From positions 19,196,198 to 19,260,197 of the forward strand of contig OY759262.1 of assembly GCA_963662155.1 (NCBI GenBank): a stretch of DNA of 64,000 nucleotides, in the 5' to 3' direction. Every line of letters begins with the position of its first letter. Position 1 is the first letter of the stretch. Positions 1-11,441 of this stretch are shown here, piece after piece. The position numbers were made by a program, and so were the translations under genes. The DNA comes from Lamellibrachia columna (taxonomy: Eukaryota > Annelida > Polychaeta > Sabellida > Siboglinidae). The notes below the pieces were generated by a model. It had not been told where the DNA came from, did not search any database, and saw nothing but the letters and a program-made list of their open reading frames with translations.

Positions 1-340
1 ACCGTTATGTGTCAACATAAGATGTATCGATATCGTGTGTCCCAAGTGGTATTGTCGTTTGCGTTGAGTCAGCAGTCGTCCGGTGCACAGTCGTCGTGTT
101 ATTGCGCAAGCGTCCGTAAACAGCCATGAACCGTGACTCAGGTGTGGTCACGATTATGGTCGTCGTGATACGGTGACACCGGCATCTAAATATGTACCAG
201 TGTAAGCGGATACGTCGGCTGCGATTGATAAGGAGGTAATCTGCGTCCGCCGTCTTCACAAGCATCGTTGAGGACTGCAACGCCAGATATTCCCGCCGTT
301 CTGCCGAAGATTGTCATTGGTAAGTGATAATTTCACACTC
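1..340. other. CpG-rich stretch, possible 5' exon with splice donor
   Basis: This stretch is visibly richer in CG dinucleotides than the A+T-rich DNA that follows. It ends in a good splice-donor context (CATTG|GTAAGTG, GT at 320-321 on the + strand). It could be the promoter and first exon of a + strand gene, but no coding sequence is recognisable in it and no matching acceptor or downstream exon was found. The open frame at 5-280 on the minus strand has no recognisable domain and is probably chance. Confidence 0.2.
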
Positions 341-1405
341 ATATGTATACGTTCAGGTTGAATCGAATTTTATTGACTCGGTTATAGACACATGTATCAG
401 ACACACACATTGTAAATTCGTCACTGTTGGTACAGCCCATTTATGTTCAGTTATATTCTTCTTGGGAACATCACGGTAACGAAGGCTAAGTTATAGAGCA
501 CGTGTGCTAAATCTACACATGTGTTGGGAGTTTGGACGTGAAGTCCCTGTTCTTCCCACGGGATCTACTATGCGAGCTGTCAAAGTTCCTCCTATATACG
601 ACGGCGTGTAAACGACACGACACACAAAACATTAACTATCTACTACAGAACGTAACGTGTAACTGTCAATAGGCGCCCACGTAATTCGCAAGATGGCACA
701 TAGATGTAGGGGCCAAGACCAATCACCACTGACTGAATATTTAAATTGAAGAGGACTAAATAAAGTCGGTCACAGTACAGGTCACCAAGTGTATCTGCCC
801 GTTTCTGCGAAAACCCGCTAGATGGGGCACTGTCTTTATTAATTATGAATCTCGAGCGGAATGTCTAGAATAAAATTGACCCAATTTGTTGCAATAACTT
901 ACAAAACTCTCATTGTTAAAATAAAACGATCATTACACTGAATTAAAACGAGCGACCGCTCGAGTAACAATTTAAAGTGTAATGCTTTAACATCATTCAG
1001 TATCAGGAACTAACTACGCAAGTTAAAAAAATTAATGAAAATTAAGTATGTGAGTTTTTGTCGATTTAGATCTATCGACAAAACGCGTGTGATCAATTTA
1101 TCGGCAGCAACGTTGATTGGCTGTGGAACTTCCTCGCAAACATGACCCGTCACTCATTCGATTGTATGATTATTACAATACTTGCGTGGGTTCTTGGAAT
1201 TTTAAACCATGAATTTGCGTACATTTTCTTCTTCCATGCAAAGGCATTTTTCTTATTTCATTTAGGACTTTTATATAATTCCAACAAATACAAGAGGCAA
1301 ATATAAGTATATCAAATGAGAACATCGGCTGGAAGGTCTCTGGGATGCCAACGGCAAAATTTTTGAGATGTTATGTTTAATGTTAATAAACCAAATTTCC
1401 CTACA
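341..1405. other. Gene-free A+T-rich DNA
   Basis: No open frame with recognisable protein similarity, no RNA gene and no repeat shared with the rest of the window was seen here. Confidence 0.5.
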
Positions 1406-1868
1406 TTAATTGATTAGACAAGTAGATGGGGAGGTTTGAAGCTGGAAATGAGTTTTGAGTGGGGTGCCCCAAGCATCAGTATTAGGACCTTTATTATTCT
1501 TAATATATATATATCAATGACTTGGGCGATAATATAACAAACAACATACTGAAATTTGCGGACTACACAAAAGTGTTTAGACGAGTTAAAATGATGGTGA
1601 TAAACAACATTTACAAAACGATCTTGACAAATTAGTTAAATCGTCTGAAAAATAGCAGATGTTATTAAATTTTGGGAAATGAAAATGGTTACATACAGAC
1701 TATGGGACCTTGGATATTATTATGTGGGCATACCCAAAAAAGTCTTAGGTGGTTGAAAAGTAATTTGTCCACATCTCGTTAATTTCGTTTTCTTAACTCC
1801 CGATTATTGGACAGTGTGTCTGCTGGTGGACTTCAACCATAGGGTTACATCATTAATCACCCCCCTAT

Positions 1869-3396
1869 AAACAAGAGCGATAAGCCAGCTCACTGCAGTG
1901 AAGCGGGTGTGGACCACTGGCCGGCATTTCATTGCACGGCAGAAACAGTTGCATCCACTGCATGACACATAGGGTAGTACTGTTTATAGTGTGAACATAG
2001 CATGTTAAAAATAGTTGTCTAACATATGTAAGTAAGTAAGTGAGTAAGTAAGTTAATGTATTTCCTCCTCACCATCATCATGGACAATATAAGGCAAACA
2101 AAAGCAATTATAAACTAGTAGTCAGTGACGATGACACCAGGAACCAATTAACTTGAAGATTTGTCATTTTCATTTGTTCTTAATGGGGCATGGCCACCAG
2201 ACTGATAAATAATTTGGGTGAGGGTGGTCCCAGCAGTTGTGTTATAAGTGTGGGCAGTTGGGTTGTTCATACGTGCATTAGTGTTAAACTCTTCAAGACA
2301 AACATCTTGGAGGCTTGCTGGTGAAAGCTGTGGGACAACGAATATGGTTATTTCCTGTGTAGCTTACAGCTGTACGAATTGACAGAGGACAGGATCTAAC
2401 ATCTCGTTATTTTCAGGTAATTTATGCCGCAAATGTTTGTGCTGTGTTAGTGTATATGTGAATGAATGTCACAGTTTCGAAAATGTTCTGAAATATCAAT
2501 ATATTACAGATACGTTTGTTTTTCTTGGGGGAGCATACATTAAGTGTTTCCCAGTAGTCACATTGATTGGGTGCAACATAAAATGTTATAGGGGTAGGAT
2601 TCAGTTTTATAAATAATGTGTGCGTGCGTGTATGCATATTTGTAACACTTTTGTAAAACTCTACTAGATGTCAGCTCATTAATAAACATTTATTTTTTAT
2701 TAAGTCATATGCATTCAATGAGGCTCTCCTCTTTTTGGTCGTCGTTTGCCTTTTCTTCGTTGTATGAACCACTATCAGGTAACTCATTCTGTACACATTG
2801 CAACATTCATTGCATTCTATGCATTTGTTTGACAAACCATGTGAAAGGTTGCCTACTAAGACAATTGACTACTTAAATGAGAGAGCACATTTCTTTACAT
2901 TAGGCGTGTCCTTGGGCAAGTTGGCCAGATAATATTCAAGAGATCTTGATCTGGAGGTGGAAATAGCTGTGATGGAGAATGTGTTGAAAGATGGGAAAAG
3001 AATATTTTTGGGACCTTAGAGAAGAATGTCCAACAGGGCTTAATGAGATGTTGACCTCTTGCATTCATTATCTAATACATGTATAGAGCACTTCAGAAAG
3101 TTCTGTTTCGATCATGTTTAGTGGTGCTATTGTTATAGTTAATATGTTATGATATTTGATATACAAGGTGCATGGATATATTGTGCACGTAATAAGGTAT
3201 TAGGTATATACAGCTATATAGTAATGATCTCTTATTAATATTGTATATCTGTAGATATATGATGAAGACTGGGTGCTGTACAGTATAAACACTGTGCCTC
3301 CAGTGGGTTCTTGCCGTGCAGCAGCGTGAATGTTACTGGTCCATGCCGGCATCACTTTATCATGTGTCAACTGATAAGAACTCAGCGGTCTTGTTT
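1869..3396. mobile_element. Candidate 1.53-kb non-autonomous DNA element with imperfect terminal inverted repeats
   Basis: The left end starts AAACAAGAGCG and the right end, read on the other strand, starts AAACAAGACCG. Further inside both ends share TGCACGGCA(A)GAA and GTTTATA(G/C)TGT, so imperfect inverted similarity may reach about 120 bp. The flanks (1838-1868 and 3397-3425) are contiguous in an unrelated place, 41055-41116 on the minus strand, which acts as an empty site. No transposase is readable inside; a short AGTA-type tandem tract lies near 2030-2060. The target-site duplication is not clear, so the superfamily is not assigned. Confidence 0.55.
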
Positions 3397-3425
3397 TACT
3401 AACGGGTGTTCTATTTATGTCTATG

Positions 3426-3560
3426 ACTTCAACAAACTACTGTCGATGGTGCCTCCATGTGTCCCCTGGTGAACTTCAACAAACTACTGTCGATGGTGCC
3501 TCCATGTGTCCCCTGGTGGACTTCCAACAAACTACTGTCGGTGGTGCCTCCATATGTGCG
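3426..3560 (+). repeat. Minisatellite, 47-bp unit, about 3 copies
   Basis: Three consecutive units begin CTTCAACAAACTACTGTCG at 3427, 3474 and about 3520. The last unit is diverged and truncated. It sits between the TIR-type insertion and the resumed LINE. Confidence 0.85.
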
Positions 3561-4010
3561 CTATGTTTTCGTAAAACGCATCTGTAACAACGACATTATT
3601 GGCTGATATGAACATTCCAGAGCCGTATTGTATTGCAGCTTCAAAGGGTAATCCATTCCTTTGGTAAATAAAAAACAAATAGCTAATTATGCCTTTGTAT
3701 AAAGCAATAGTTAGGTCTCTTTTAACATATTGTATACAAGCTTGGATACCATATCGTATGTTTGAACGAATACATAGGAGAGCAAGTAGAATTATTCCAG
3801 GACTGAGACACCTTAGCTATGAAGAAACAACCTTAGAGACAGGAGGTTAAGAAGACATCATTGACACACATCTCAAGAGGGCGGGTTACACATAGATGAA
3901 AAATTGTTGGACTCGAAACTCCAATTTCTTCCTTGTCTACTTAACATATGGGCTATTGCCTTGGATGGCAATCTTATTAAATCTTGTTAAAATTTTGACA
4001 ACCAATGTTG

Positions 4011-4012
<2 letters not shown>

Positions 4013-4086
<74 letters not shown>
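4013..4086. repeat. (TA)n microsatellite
   Basis: Uninterrupted alternating TA of about 74 bp, immediately after the readable part of the LINE. Open frames across it on both strands are low-complexity artefacts. Confidence 0.95.
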
Positions 4087-4088
<2 letters not shown>

Positions 4089-4574
4089 GTTGAATGCATT
4101 TGATCCTAACATAATTCTTGTTTTTTTTTTTTATATTGCGAAATAGGTCAACAAATCGGGTCAGTGTCCTTGGGAAATTCTGAGTCATATAGATGTGGGC
4201 GGGCTTGTCACGTGAGTGAACAATAGGGTCGAGTCGGCCTACGTCGCCAGATTTCAATCAGGTCAAAGGTGTTCAACCAACCGTGACCAAGTGGATCATG
4301 TGATCGTTGTGTCAGATTGACTACTGGCATCAGAAAGAAATAAAGAATTGCATTTATTAAAAATAAAATTATTTATTAAAAATAAAATTAGTTGCTATCA
4401 TAGGAGCCACCCTTCTGAATTTACACGTGGAAGCTTTATTGAAGTGAGACGGTCACGAGTTCATTGCTCCGTGCAGTTATGATTTCTTCTTTCGTAGCAT
4501 TGTGGAGGACCCGACTGCCGAATAATATCCCCCAGATGTGTTGGGCACGCGAAACGAGTACACTGGTTTAAATA
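4087..4574. other. Gene-free DNA
   Basis: Holds a T-run near 4120 and a short direct duplication of TTTATTAAAAATAAAATTA near 4352-4390. No gene is recognised. Confidence 0.5.
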
Positions 4575-4607
<33 letters not shown>

Positions 4608-4612
4608 GCATG

Positions 4613-4650
<38 letters not shown>

Positions 4651-4651
4651 T
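4575..4651 (+). repeat. Compound (TGTC)n(TGCC)n microsatellite
   Basis: A run of TGTC changes to TGCC by one transition and then back to TGTC. Open frames over it are repeat artefacts. Confidence 0.95.
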
Positions 4652-4689
4652 GTGGTATTGACTATGGTGTTAACCCAATATCTTACCGT

Positions 4690-4830
4690 GTATTCAACTA
4701 TGTTTGAGAATATAAGCATTCACATATTGTTGTCGACGACGGCAAAGACACATACATACAACGTACAACGACGAGTAAGAAATAAAACATACGATGATAT
4801 ACTAGAAAATAATACAACAACGCACAGCGT
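4690..4830 (+). repeat. Dispersed repeat family C, copy 1
   Basis: Matches 20515-20620 on the same strand: both contain TATGTTTGAGAA, CATTCACA, CGACGACGGC, ACACATAC and a (T/C)GATGAT...GAAAATA block in the same order. This copy is single; the other carries a tandem array. Confidence 0.65.
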
Positions 4831-5091
4831 CAAATATAGAGACCCTTCACGATCTCTGAGCAATCTTTACGTATAGCCTGGTGACAGTTTGCAACGATAG
4901 CGTACTGCAGTCCTTCGCAGCGCCTGCTGTTATGATGTATTGTGGAATGACTTTTGAAATTGCTGAACCAAATCGATATGCTTACAATGACCTCAATGGG
5001 GGTCACTCGTGGTTACACTTATGGACTGTACGTGTATACGACCATATATGTTATTCTGTGTGAGGGGCATTGTTTACAAACCTGGCTTCAT

Positions 5092-5207
5092 GCCATAACA
5101 CGACAACCCCCCAGGCAACGTTGTAGAAACGTTTTGAGTTGCGAGGTCCACTAGCTTAAATGTAGACACCTCTAGTTTCGTACATTATCTACTAGGTGGC
5201 GTCACAT
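5092..5207 (+). repeat. Dispersed repeat family D, copy 1
   Basis: About 115 bp closely matching 6967-7084 in the same orientation, including CAGGCAACGTTGTAGAAACG, GAGGTCCACTAGCT and ATTATCTACTAGGTGGCG. Possibly a MITE or SINE fragment; no tRNA-like promoter was recognised. Confidence 0.8.
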
Positions 5208-5760
5208 GTTTAATTTTTGTGTGAGTGATCCATATGACACGCAGCAATTGAAATATAATAAATTAGTTGATCATAGTACCCTTTTCAGACAGTCGGTTAA
5301 GGTCATATTTCCTGCTATTGTTGCAGTTTGAATGAAGCATTTCTTAAAATAGTTTTATGTGTAGCCTGTTTAGCGTTCTAGATTTCATCGCGCGTCATTG
5401 TATTATGACGTTATCGTCACTTTTGTTCCGTTTTCCTGATTTAAGTTCTCCATATAAAAGCTGTCCCAATGGTGGCATCAATTCAAGTAACTTGTTATAC
5501 ATCATTTGAAAATATCCCTGTGTTGTTTAGTACTTTCTCGCATATTTTGACCTAGTTGACGACGAAGCAGGGTATCGACTTGTAGAAATGAAATCAAGGT
5601 TTGTAGGAAGGGACTATAATTTGCTTAAACTTTATCTAGTAGTTGCTTGAGTCATTTAATTGCATACGTAAACTCGAGTCGAGTTTCCAAAGGCGGAAAC
5701 TTCAGCAAAATGTTATTATGTTTTGGAATAGTGAGTATAGTCATTCGGAGACTTCAACTT
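5208..5760. other. Gene-free DNA
   Basis: No recognisable gene or repeat shared with other parts of the window. Confidence 0.45.
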
Positions 5761-6038
5761 TTTTGTCTGACTTAACTTTTCGTTCTGACAGTTGTGTCAA
5801 TATAATAAAAGTTTGAAGTTAAATCAATTACATCGTATAAACTGATAAAAGTTCACTCTTATTTGACGAATTAGCCAAATGTCCGGATGACATCGTGATT
5901 AGATAATTATGTGTGTACCCAGAATGTGGGTGCATACATAAGTTCCGTCACCATGAAAAGTGCACTTTGCGTCCAGGCGAAGATGTGCGCGACAAACCGT
6001 GGCGCCGCAGCGCGGAGCCTGGATAATCGAGGCTAGGT
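5761..6038 (+). repeat. Dispersed repeat family B, copy 1
   Basis: Matches 56161-56538. Shared blocks, in order, are AGTTGTGTCAATATAATA, AAATG(T/C)CCGGATGACA, TCAGGCGAAGATGTG-type sequence and GGAGCCTGGATAATCGAGGC. Copy 2 has about 150 bp extra between the second and third blocks. Non-coding. Confidence 0.8.
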
Positions 6039-6223
6039 ACGACTGTACCACTTGTACCAATGTTAATCCGGCACTGGATGATGAGGAAGAAGTAGTAGAC
6101 TGGTGAGTACGTTGGCCCTGATCTACACAGCTCTGAACAATCGCTGGCGAATTTTCCGTTGGAAGGTTACTCTCGAAACAAAACCTGTTCACGTCTTTGT
6201 GCATCACAAATCCGTTGGTGACT

Positions 6224-6451
6224 TTGTGGTGCTGTGGACAGTTTGTTGTTGTCGACTGGTTGCTGTCGCGATGGTAATCTTTGTGGTGCTGTGGACAGTT
6301 TGTTGTTGTCGACTGGTTGCTGTCGCGATGGTAATCTGTGTGGTGCTGTGGACAGTTTGTTGTTGTCGACTGGTTGCTGTCGCGATGGTAATCTTTGTGG
6401 TGCTGTGGACAGTTTGTTGTTGTCGACTGGTTGCTGTCGCGATGGTAATCT
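6224..6451 (+). repeat. Minisatellite, 57-bp unit, 4 copies
   Basis: Four nearly identical units begin TTGTGGTGCTGTGGACAG at 6224, 6281, 6338 and 6395. The unit is a multiple of three, so it leaves long repetitive open frames on both strands; these are not genes. Confidence 0.95.
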
Positions 6452-6966
6452 TCGAAATGTTGCAAAAATTATATATGTTTGTGATAACATATGTAGACCT
6501 ACTACAGGATAGAATGGTCTGAAACATCACTGTCGTTTAGGCTGAATGTGTCATTGGAGAGGACTTACCCCTAACCATATATATCCCAAATGCAGCGTAT
6601 ATCAGTTACTCGATTTGGAAGATACGGTGATGTTGGTATCCGTGATGCAAGAACGTAGAACCATCATAATAAGTTATGAGTAAGAAGCTGGATATTTCCT
6701 TCGAGTCTACTAGGTTGGTGATAATTGCTCGGGAAACATAATTTTGAACTTAAAATAACGTTATTACGAATATATTTGTTTCGAAGGAGTACCTTGTTAT
6801 AACCTATCACAAAGACAAATATAAGGCCTTGTTAGACACACCCAATATATGATGTAACCACATTGCCGTTAAACAAAATATCTCCCTCTTGACACGTTTA
6901 TTACGTAACATAGTTACAGCGTTGGGCCAATGTGTCATATGATACGTTGTTCCAACGTACTTTATC
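6452..6966. other. Gene-free DNA
   Basis: No gene or shared repeat was recognised between the 57-bp array and the second family-D copy. Confidence 0.45.
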
Positions 6967-7084
6967 AGGTGACAACGCTACAACGTCCAGGCAACGTTGT
7001 AGAAACGTTTGGAGTTGAGAGGTCCACTAGCTCAAATGTAGAAACCTCGAGCTTCGTACATTATCTACTAGGTGGCGCCACAAT
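6967..7084 (+). repeat. Dispersed repeat family D, copy 2
   Basis: Partner of 5092-5207, same strand, about 1.9 kb away. A short C+G-rich tail follows (7085-7145) that the first copy lacks. Confidence 0.8.
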
Positions 7085-7556
7085 ACGTTGCCCGATCCGG
7101 CGTGCACCTACAATAACGGTTCCCCGGGTTCGCTACGGGAGTGAATGAAGTCTCTGTATGTTAAGCGGTTTTCGTTCCACGCATTGTGTAAAAAATTATA
7201 ATCAATTAAATGTTGGATAGGGTGGCAGTGTAAGCGAAGAATTGGAAGTGTTTACTTCACGAATTTGGTACGTAGTGCCTACGTAATTGACTAACAATGA
7301 TTGTATTCCGCTGGGAAATCGAACTTCCCTTTGTGGAACCCTCGGGGTGGAACCGTGACTAATCGCGTTTCCCCCATAAAAAGGAAGTAATTTGTGCAAA
7401 TGTTCAGTATTGTTTCGGATACTAGTATTTTTTCACAGATAAACTGACGAACATAGCCACTGCACCCGAAATCATATGTATATGTTGTGGTATATGGGTG
7501 TATTAAATATATTGTGGTTGTTAATAATTAATTACATTAGTGCAAGGCATTTTTAT

Positions 7557-8203
7557 CAAAACTCCATCGTCAACTGATTTAGCCTATCGCAAACCCGGCT
7601 CGTTGATGTCCAAATATGTATTGTATGAATAGTTTAATTAACATCCTCAGTCGGTCGAATAAAAAAATGCAAATTTTTTCAAATCATCGGAAGAATTGTT
7701 GACTTTTGTCGTTAGATCTGGCAAGGCTCAAAATAGTGGATACCCAAAATGTTAAAAGCTGTGCGGGTCAAGGCCGATCATGAGTGTGACTTTCATCCTC
7801 TCGCAGATCACATGACAAAGACTGATCATGAGTGTGACTTTCATCCTCTCGCCGATCACATGACAAAGACAGATCATGAGTGTGACTTTCATCCTCTCGC
7901 CGATCACATGACAAAGACTGATCATGGGCGTGACTTTCATCCTCTCGCCGATCACATGACAAAGTTGCGAAATTTCACCAAAGATGAAATTTGTGGGTTT
8001 GCAGCGTTTCTATTTTTACACAATCAATGTTTGACCAAAAAATATTAAGTAATTTAATAGTTTGTGTCATGATTTCACAAAAACTTCATACAAAAGTTGC
8101 ACAAACGAGCTAGCATGTCGGAGTGGATACCTGGTAGGTTTAAGTTTTTGCTAAATCAATTTGAAATGAGACTAGCGAAAAAATCGAATTGACGAGGGAC
8201 CTT
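7557..8203 (+). mobile_element. Family A element (MITE-like), copy 1 with internal tandem array
   Basis: Longest of four copies in the window (others 23565-23946 minus, 28242-28349 minus, 41696-42168 plus). Ends are conserved: the 5' side reads CATC(G/C)TCAACTGA(T/A)TTAGCC and the 3' side contains AATTTGAAATGAGA and GACGAGGGACCTTTAA. Read inward from each end, the two termini are imperfect inverted repeats (CTCAACTGAATT against CTCAATTTGAT in copy 3). No protein is encoded, so it is likely a non-autonomous DNA element. Inside it, one 48-bp segment has been amplified to four copies. Confidence 0.75.
7776..7967 (+). repeat. 48-bp tandem repeat, 4 copies, inside family A copy 1
   Basis: Units begin GATCATGAGTGTGACTTTCA. 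The same segment is single-copy in the family A element at 41696-42168, so the array arose inside this copy. Open frames here are repeat artefacts. Confidence 0.9.
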
Positions 8204-9925
8204 TAATGATAGTTGGTGTAAAGAGGATTGTCACTTGCGTGTAAGTTCATCGCTGTGTCCATTCGGATGGAAATACCAGACAATTCCAGCAGACAATTCC
8301 AACTAGCAAATATTGACAACCAGGAATGTTGTCTATTAATATTTGAATTGTTTTTCACAGTCAATTTGACCTTTGTTCTTTGTGAAAAACGACTGAGATA
8401 TTGATGAATCTCTTCAGAACCAGATATGTTGTTGTGTTGTATAAAAATAAGTGTGTTTTACTCTAATTTAGCTAAACAGACTCAGCTATTTAGGATCAAC
8501 TCATCTAGATAACCAATCAAATGTTAATGTGGTCGACACTAGTATCAACCGAAACACTATTGTATGCACGTGGGCGCATTCGGTTTCAACCAGTTCATCA
8601 TACTGCTGAAACCATTTTTAAATTAGGCGTTTGACTGTCATTTGTATTCCGCGTTCTGCATCGGATTAGCGGTTGACTACATCCGAGATCGCACACACAG
8701 TCATCTAAAATTGGTATTAATCATTGGACAGTGCAGTTATTTTGGTGAATTTTTACACGTTCCCGTATGTTACATAATGGGTTAGATAAAATGCTAACGT
8801 TCACATCACATATATTATTAAAATGTCTAACATGATTGTCTTGGATTAGTTGGGCGTAAGTAAATATCGGTTAGTTTGAATACGACGATGATTTATCGCA
8901 ACAATGAGGGTGTGACTGGGTCATAGCATGAGAGCACTCTGCCATATTTGTATAACGACACTTCATTTACATCAGATATTTCTCGTACAAAGCACACAAG
9001 GAGCGTCCTCGTTTACAGATAGAAATGTATGTAGCGGAGAGGCGAAGTTGGCGCGTGCTATTTAATTTCACGAGAAGAAGACAATTTGTGAATTCAATTG
9101 TTTTCGTCATTTGGGAATCGGATCATTGCTCGTTCTGAAAATGGCTTGATTGTTTAACGGAATGCAACCAGTGAGTTTAACACAGACGCACATTACAATG
9201 AGAGTTACACACCGTTTAATGAGAGTAGTCGACCTCCTGCTGTGGATAGTGGCCGTTCACAACTAGTGTCGACATTAACGTGTACACCTCGTACAAAGCA
9301 GAGTAATCCTCGGACCCCCCCTCCCTGAATTAGTATAATTTTAGATGTTGATAATTTTACAGATTGAAAAACATATCGTATACGACATACACTAATAACC
9401 ATCAGAATACGTTTTAAAAGCAGTTATCGCCTGTGCCTCATGCTCGATGTAGTACACCCTTTACAGGATTCAGCCTACAGTTACATTTCCCATTCTTGGC
9501 CAAGTTAACGTTTTGTGTAATTATAAGACAACGGGACCATCAAAAATTATAAAAGTTTTTACCAGCCGCTGTCATCATCCCACTGACACGTTGGTCGAGT
9601 TTTGTCAAAATTATACATTTCTAACTCTTGTAATATGCCTGTATGTGCGACACCCCTCAATGTTTACCAATATTGACATGAATTACGACGCACACGTGTC
9701 TAGTGGCCAACAAATCACAAATATCCTTCCGCCTATTAAAATCATCTAAAAATCCACCATTTCACTCTCAACAACTGCCACCAACAAACCCGGTAATGTC
9801 CCTGCATAAATGCACTTTTGTCAGATCGTATAAATTTTTTTAAACGTCCTATATCCAAACTTACTATGCCCTACATTCGTGTGTAAAACACCAGGAAGTC
9901 TAACCGAGGCATGTCCCCCTACAGC
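8204..9925. other. Gene-free DNA
   Basis: Nothing recognisable was found in 1.7 kb; short open frames at 9205-9402 and 9513-9749 lack domain similarity and splice context. Confidence 0.45.
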
Positions 9926-9929
9926 TGTT

Positions 9930-10383
9930 CACAGCTAAGCTGCGATTGGTGCGGTGCATGACGTCAACAGCGAGTGAGAAGTAAAATAAGTGACGAAAGG
10001 ACAATAAAACAAAAGTGAATAAAAACAAAGGGTGCAGCTATGTATAAACGTTAGATGATGTGGACGCCGTGCAAGGGTTGTATTTCCTTGGTAGTTGGTA
10101 GGGCGACACACGGGAAGGCTGGTAGTGCTGGGATGATGTGTAGAACAGCAGATGGTGGAAGTCTGTTCCATATGGATACGGCCCTGGGATAAAATGCATA
10201 TTTGTAGACATTGATGACCGGAGTGACTGTATTTATATATTTTAGTTGATGGTCGATTCTACTAGCGGTATATGTGTGGCATGTCGGAAACATGCGGGGG
10301 GGCTTATGTTGATTAAGACAATTGTGGTAAAGCTTTATGTTTTTCAAACAACTCCATATTATCGTACTGTTAATTGTTTTCAA
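9930..10383 (-). pseudogene. 3' end of a non-LTR retrotransposon reverse transcriptase
   Basis: The minus-strand frame 10383-10051 carries YKYAFYPRAVSIWNRLPPSAV, the characteristic YPRxxxxWNxLP tail of LINE ORF2 proteins, preceded by a basic stretch as in the thumb region. The catalytic domain is absent, as expected of a 5'-truncated insertion. It resembles the tail of the element at 34821-35892 (FYPRAIRIWNMIPP), so the two may be relatives. Confidence 0.7.
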
Positions 10384-10532
10384 CGAAGTTGTGAATTTCC
10401 AAGATGTCGGACTGTATTACAGTGAACGGTTACACAAAACAAAAGTAGTTCCGTTACTGTTCACCGCACGGCGCTACATGGCGCAACCGCGGTAATTTTT
10501 CGCATGCGACCGACATTTTGTAAATTAGTACG

Positions 10533-11287
10533 CGCCCGCTCCCATTTGAGTACGTGGGCTATAACCCCGCTCTCCCTTGAGTACGCGGGCTATAACCCCG
10601 CTCTCCCTTGAGTACGCGGGCTATAACCCCGCTCCCCTTGAGTATGCGGGCTATAACCCCGCTCCCCTTGAGTATGCGAGCTATAACCCCGCTCCCCTTG
10701 AGTACGCGGGCTATAACCCCGCTCTCCCTTGAGTACGCGGGCTATAACCCCGCTCCCATTTGAGTACGCGGGCTATAACCCCGCTCCCCTTGAGTATGCG
10801 GGCTATAACCCCGCTCCCCTTGAGTACGCGGGCTATAACCCCGCTCGCCCTTGAGTACGCGGGCTATAACCCCGCTCCCCTTGAGTATGCGGGCTATAAC
10901 CCCGCTCCCCTTGAGTATGCGAGCTATAACCCCGCTCCCCTTGAGTACGCGGGCTATAACCCCGCTCTCCCTTGAGTACGCGGGCTATAACCCCGCTCCC
11001 ATTTGAGTACGCGGGCTATAACCCCGCTCCCCTTGAGTATGCGGGCTATAACCCCGCTCCCCTTGAGTACGCGGGCTATAACCCCGCTCGCCCTTGAGTA
11101 CGCGGGCTATAATCCAGCTCCCCTTGAGTACGCGGGCTATAACCCCGCTCCCCTTGAGTACGCGGGCTATAACCCCGCTCCCATTTGAGTACGCGGGCTA
11201 TAACCCCGCTCCCCTTGAGTACGCGGGCTATAACCCCGCTCCCATTTAAGTAGGCGGGCTATAACCCCGCTCCCCTTGAGTACGCTC
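10533..11287 (+). repeat. Minisatellite, about 30-bp unit, about 25 copies, with 243-bp higher-order period
   Basis: The unit reads TTGAGTACGCGGGCTATAAC followed by CCCGCTCCCC. Each unit contains a small hairpin (GCGGG/CCCGC) around CTATAAC. Variants (TACG or TATG; CTCCC, CTCGCC or CCATTT) recur in the same order from 10757 and again from 11000, giving a 243-bp second-level period of eight units. Peptides translated from it are artefacts. Confidence 0.95.
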
Positions 11288-11441
11288 AGTGCGAATAGGT
11301 AAACGTCGACAATTGTGAACGGCCCCCTCAGTGCTTCGTCTTGTGTCAGTGATGCACTGTTTGCCGCGTTCAGGTGTGGCACGGAAACTGACGCGAAATT
11401 GTGAGAAGCGTGATCCAGCTAATATGTAGCATTAAAAGTAG

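Larger units (their letters stand above)
1410..4012 (+). pseudogene. Decayed non-LTR retrotransposon (CR1/L2-like) reverse transcriptase, split by an insertion
   Basis: Two pieces of one reverse transcriptase are readable on the + strand. From about 1410 to 1740 the peptide, across frameshifts and stops, contains SGVPQASVLGPLLF, then INDLGDN, then LKFADYTKVFRRVK and DGDKQHLQNDLDKLV. These are the fingers/palm motifs around the catalytic FADD, which here reads FADY. From about 3603 the same protein resumes with ADMNIPEPYCIAASKGN, then MPLYKAIVRSLLTYCIQAW and RIIPGLRHLSYEETTLET, the thumb region of this LINE class. The intervening 1.85 kb is inserted DNA. The element ends near a (TA)n tract, which may be its 3' terminus. 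Frameshifts, stops and the lost active-site aspartate show it is dead. Confidence 0.85.

Noticed and set aside
5899..6522. Several 90-190 codon open frames on both strands
   Set aside because: They exist only because the 57-bp unit is a multiple of three; peptides are exact repeats with no domain.
10533..11287. Regularly spaced repeats resembling a CRISPR array (also 17278-17590 and 30364-30622)
   Set aside because: Units are directly contiguous without unique spacers, and the context is animal DNA with introns. These are minisatellites.
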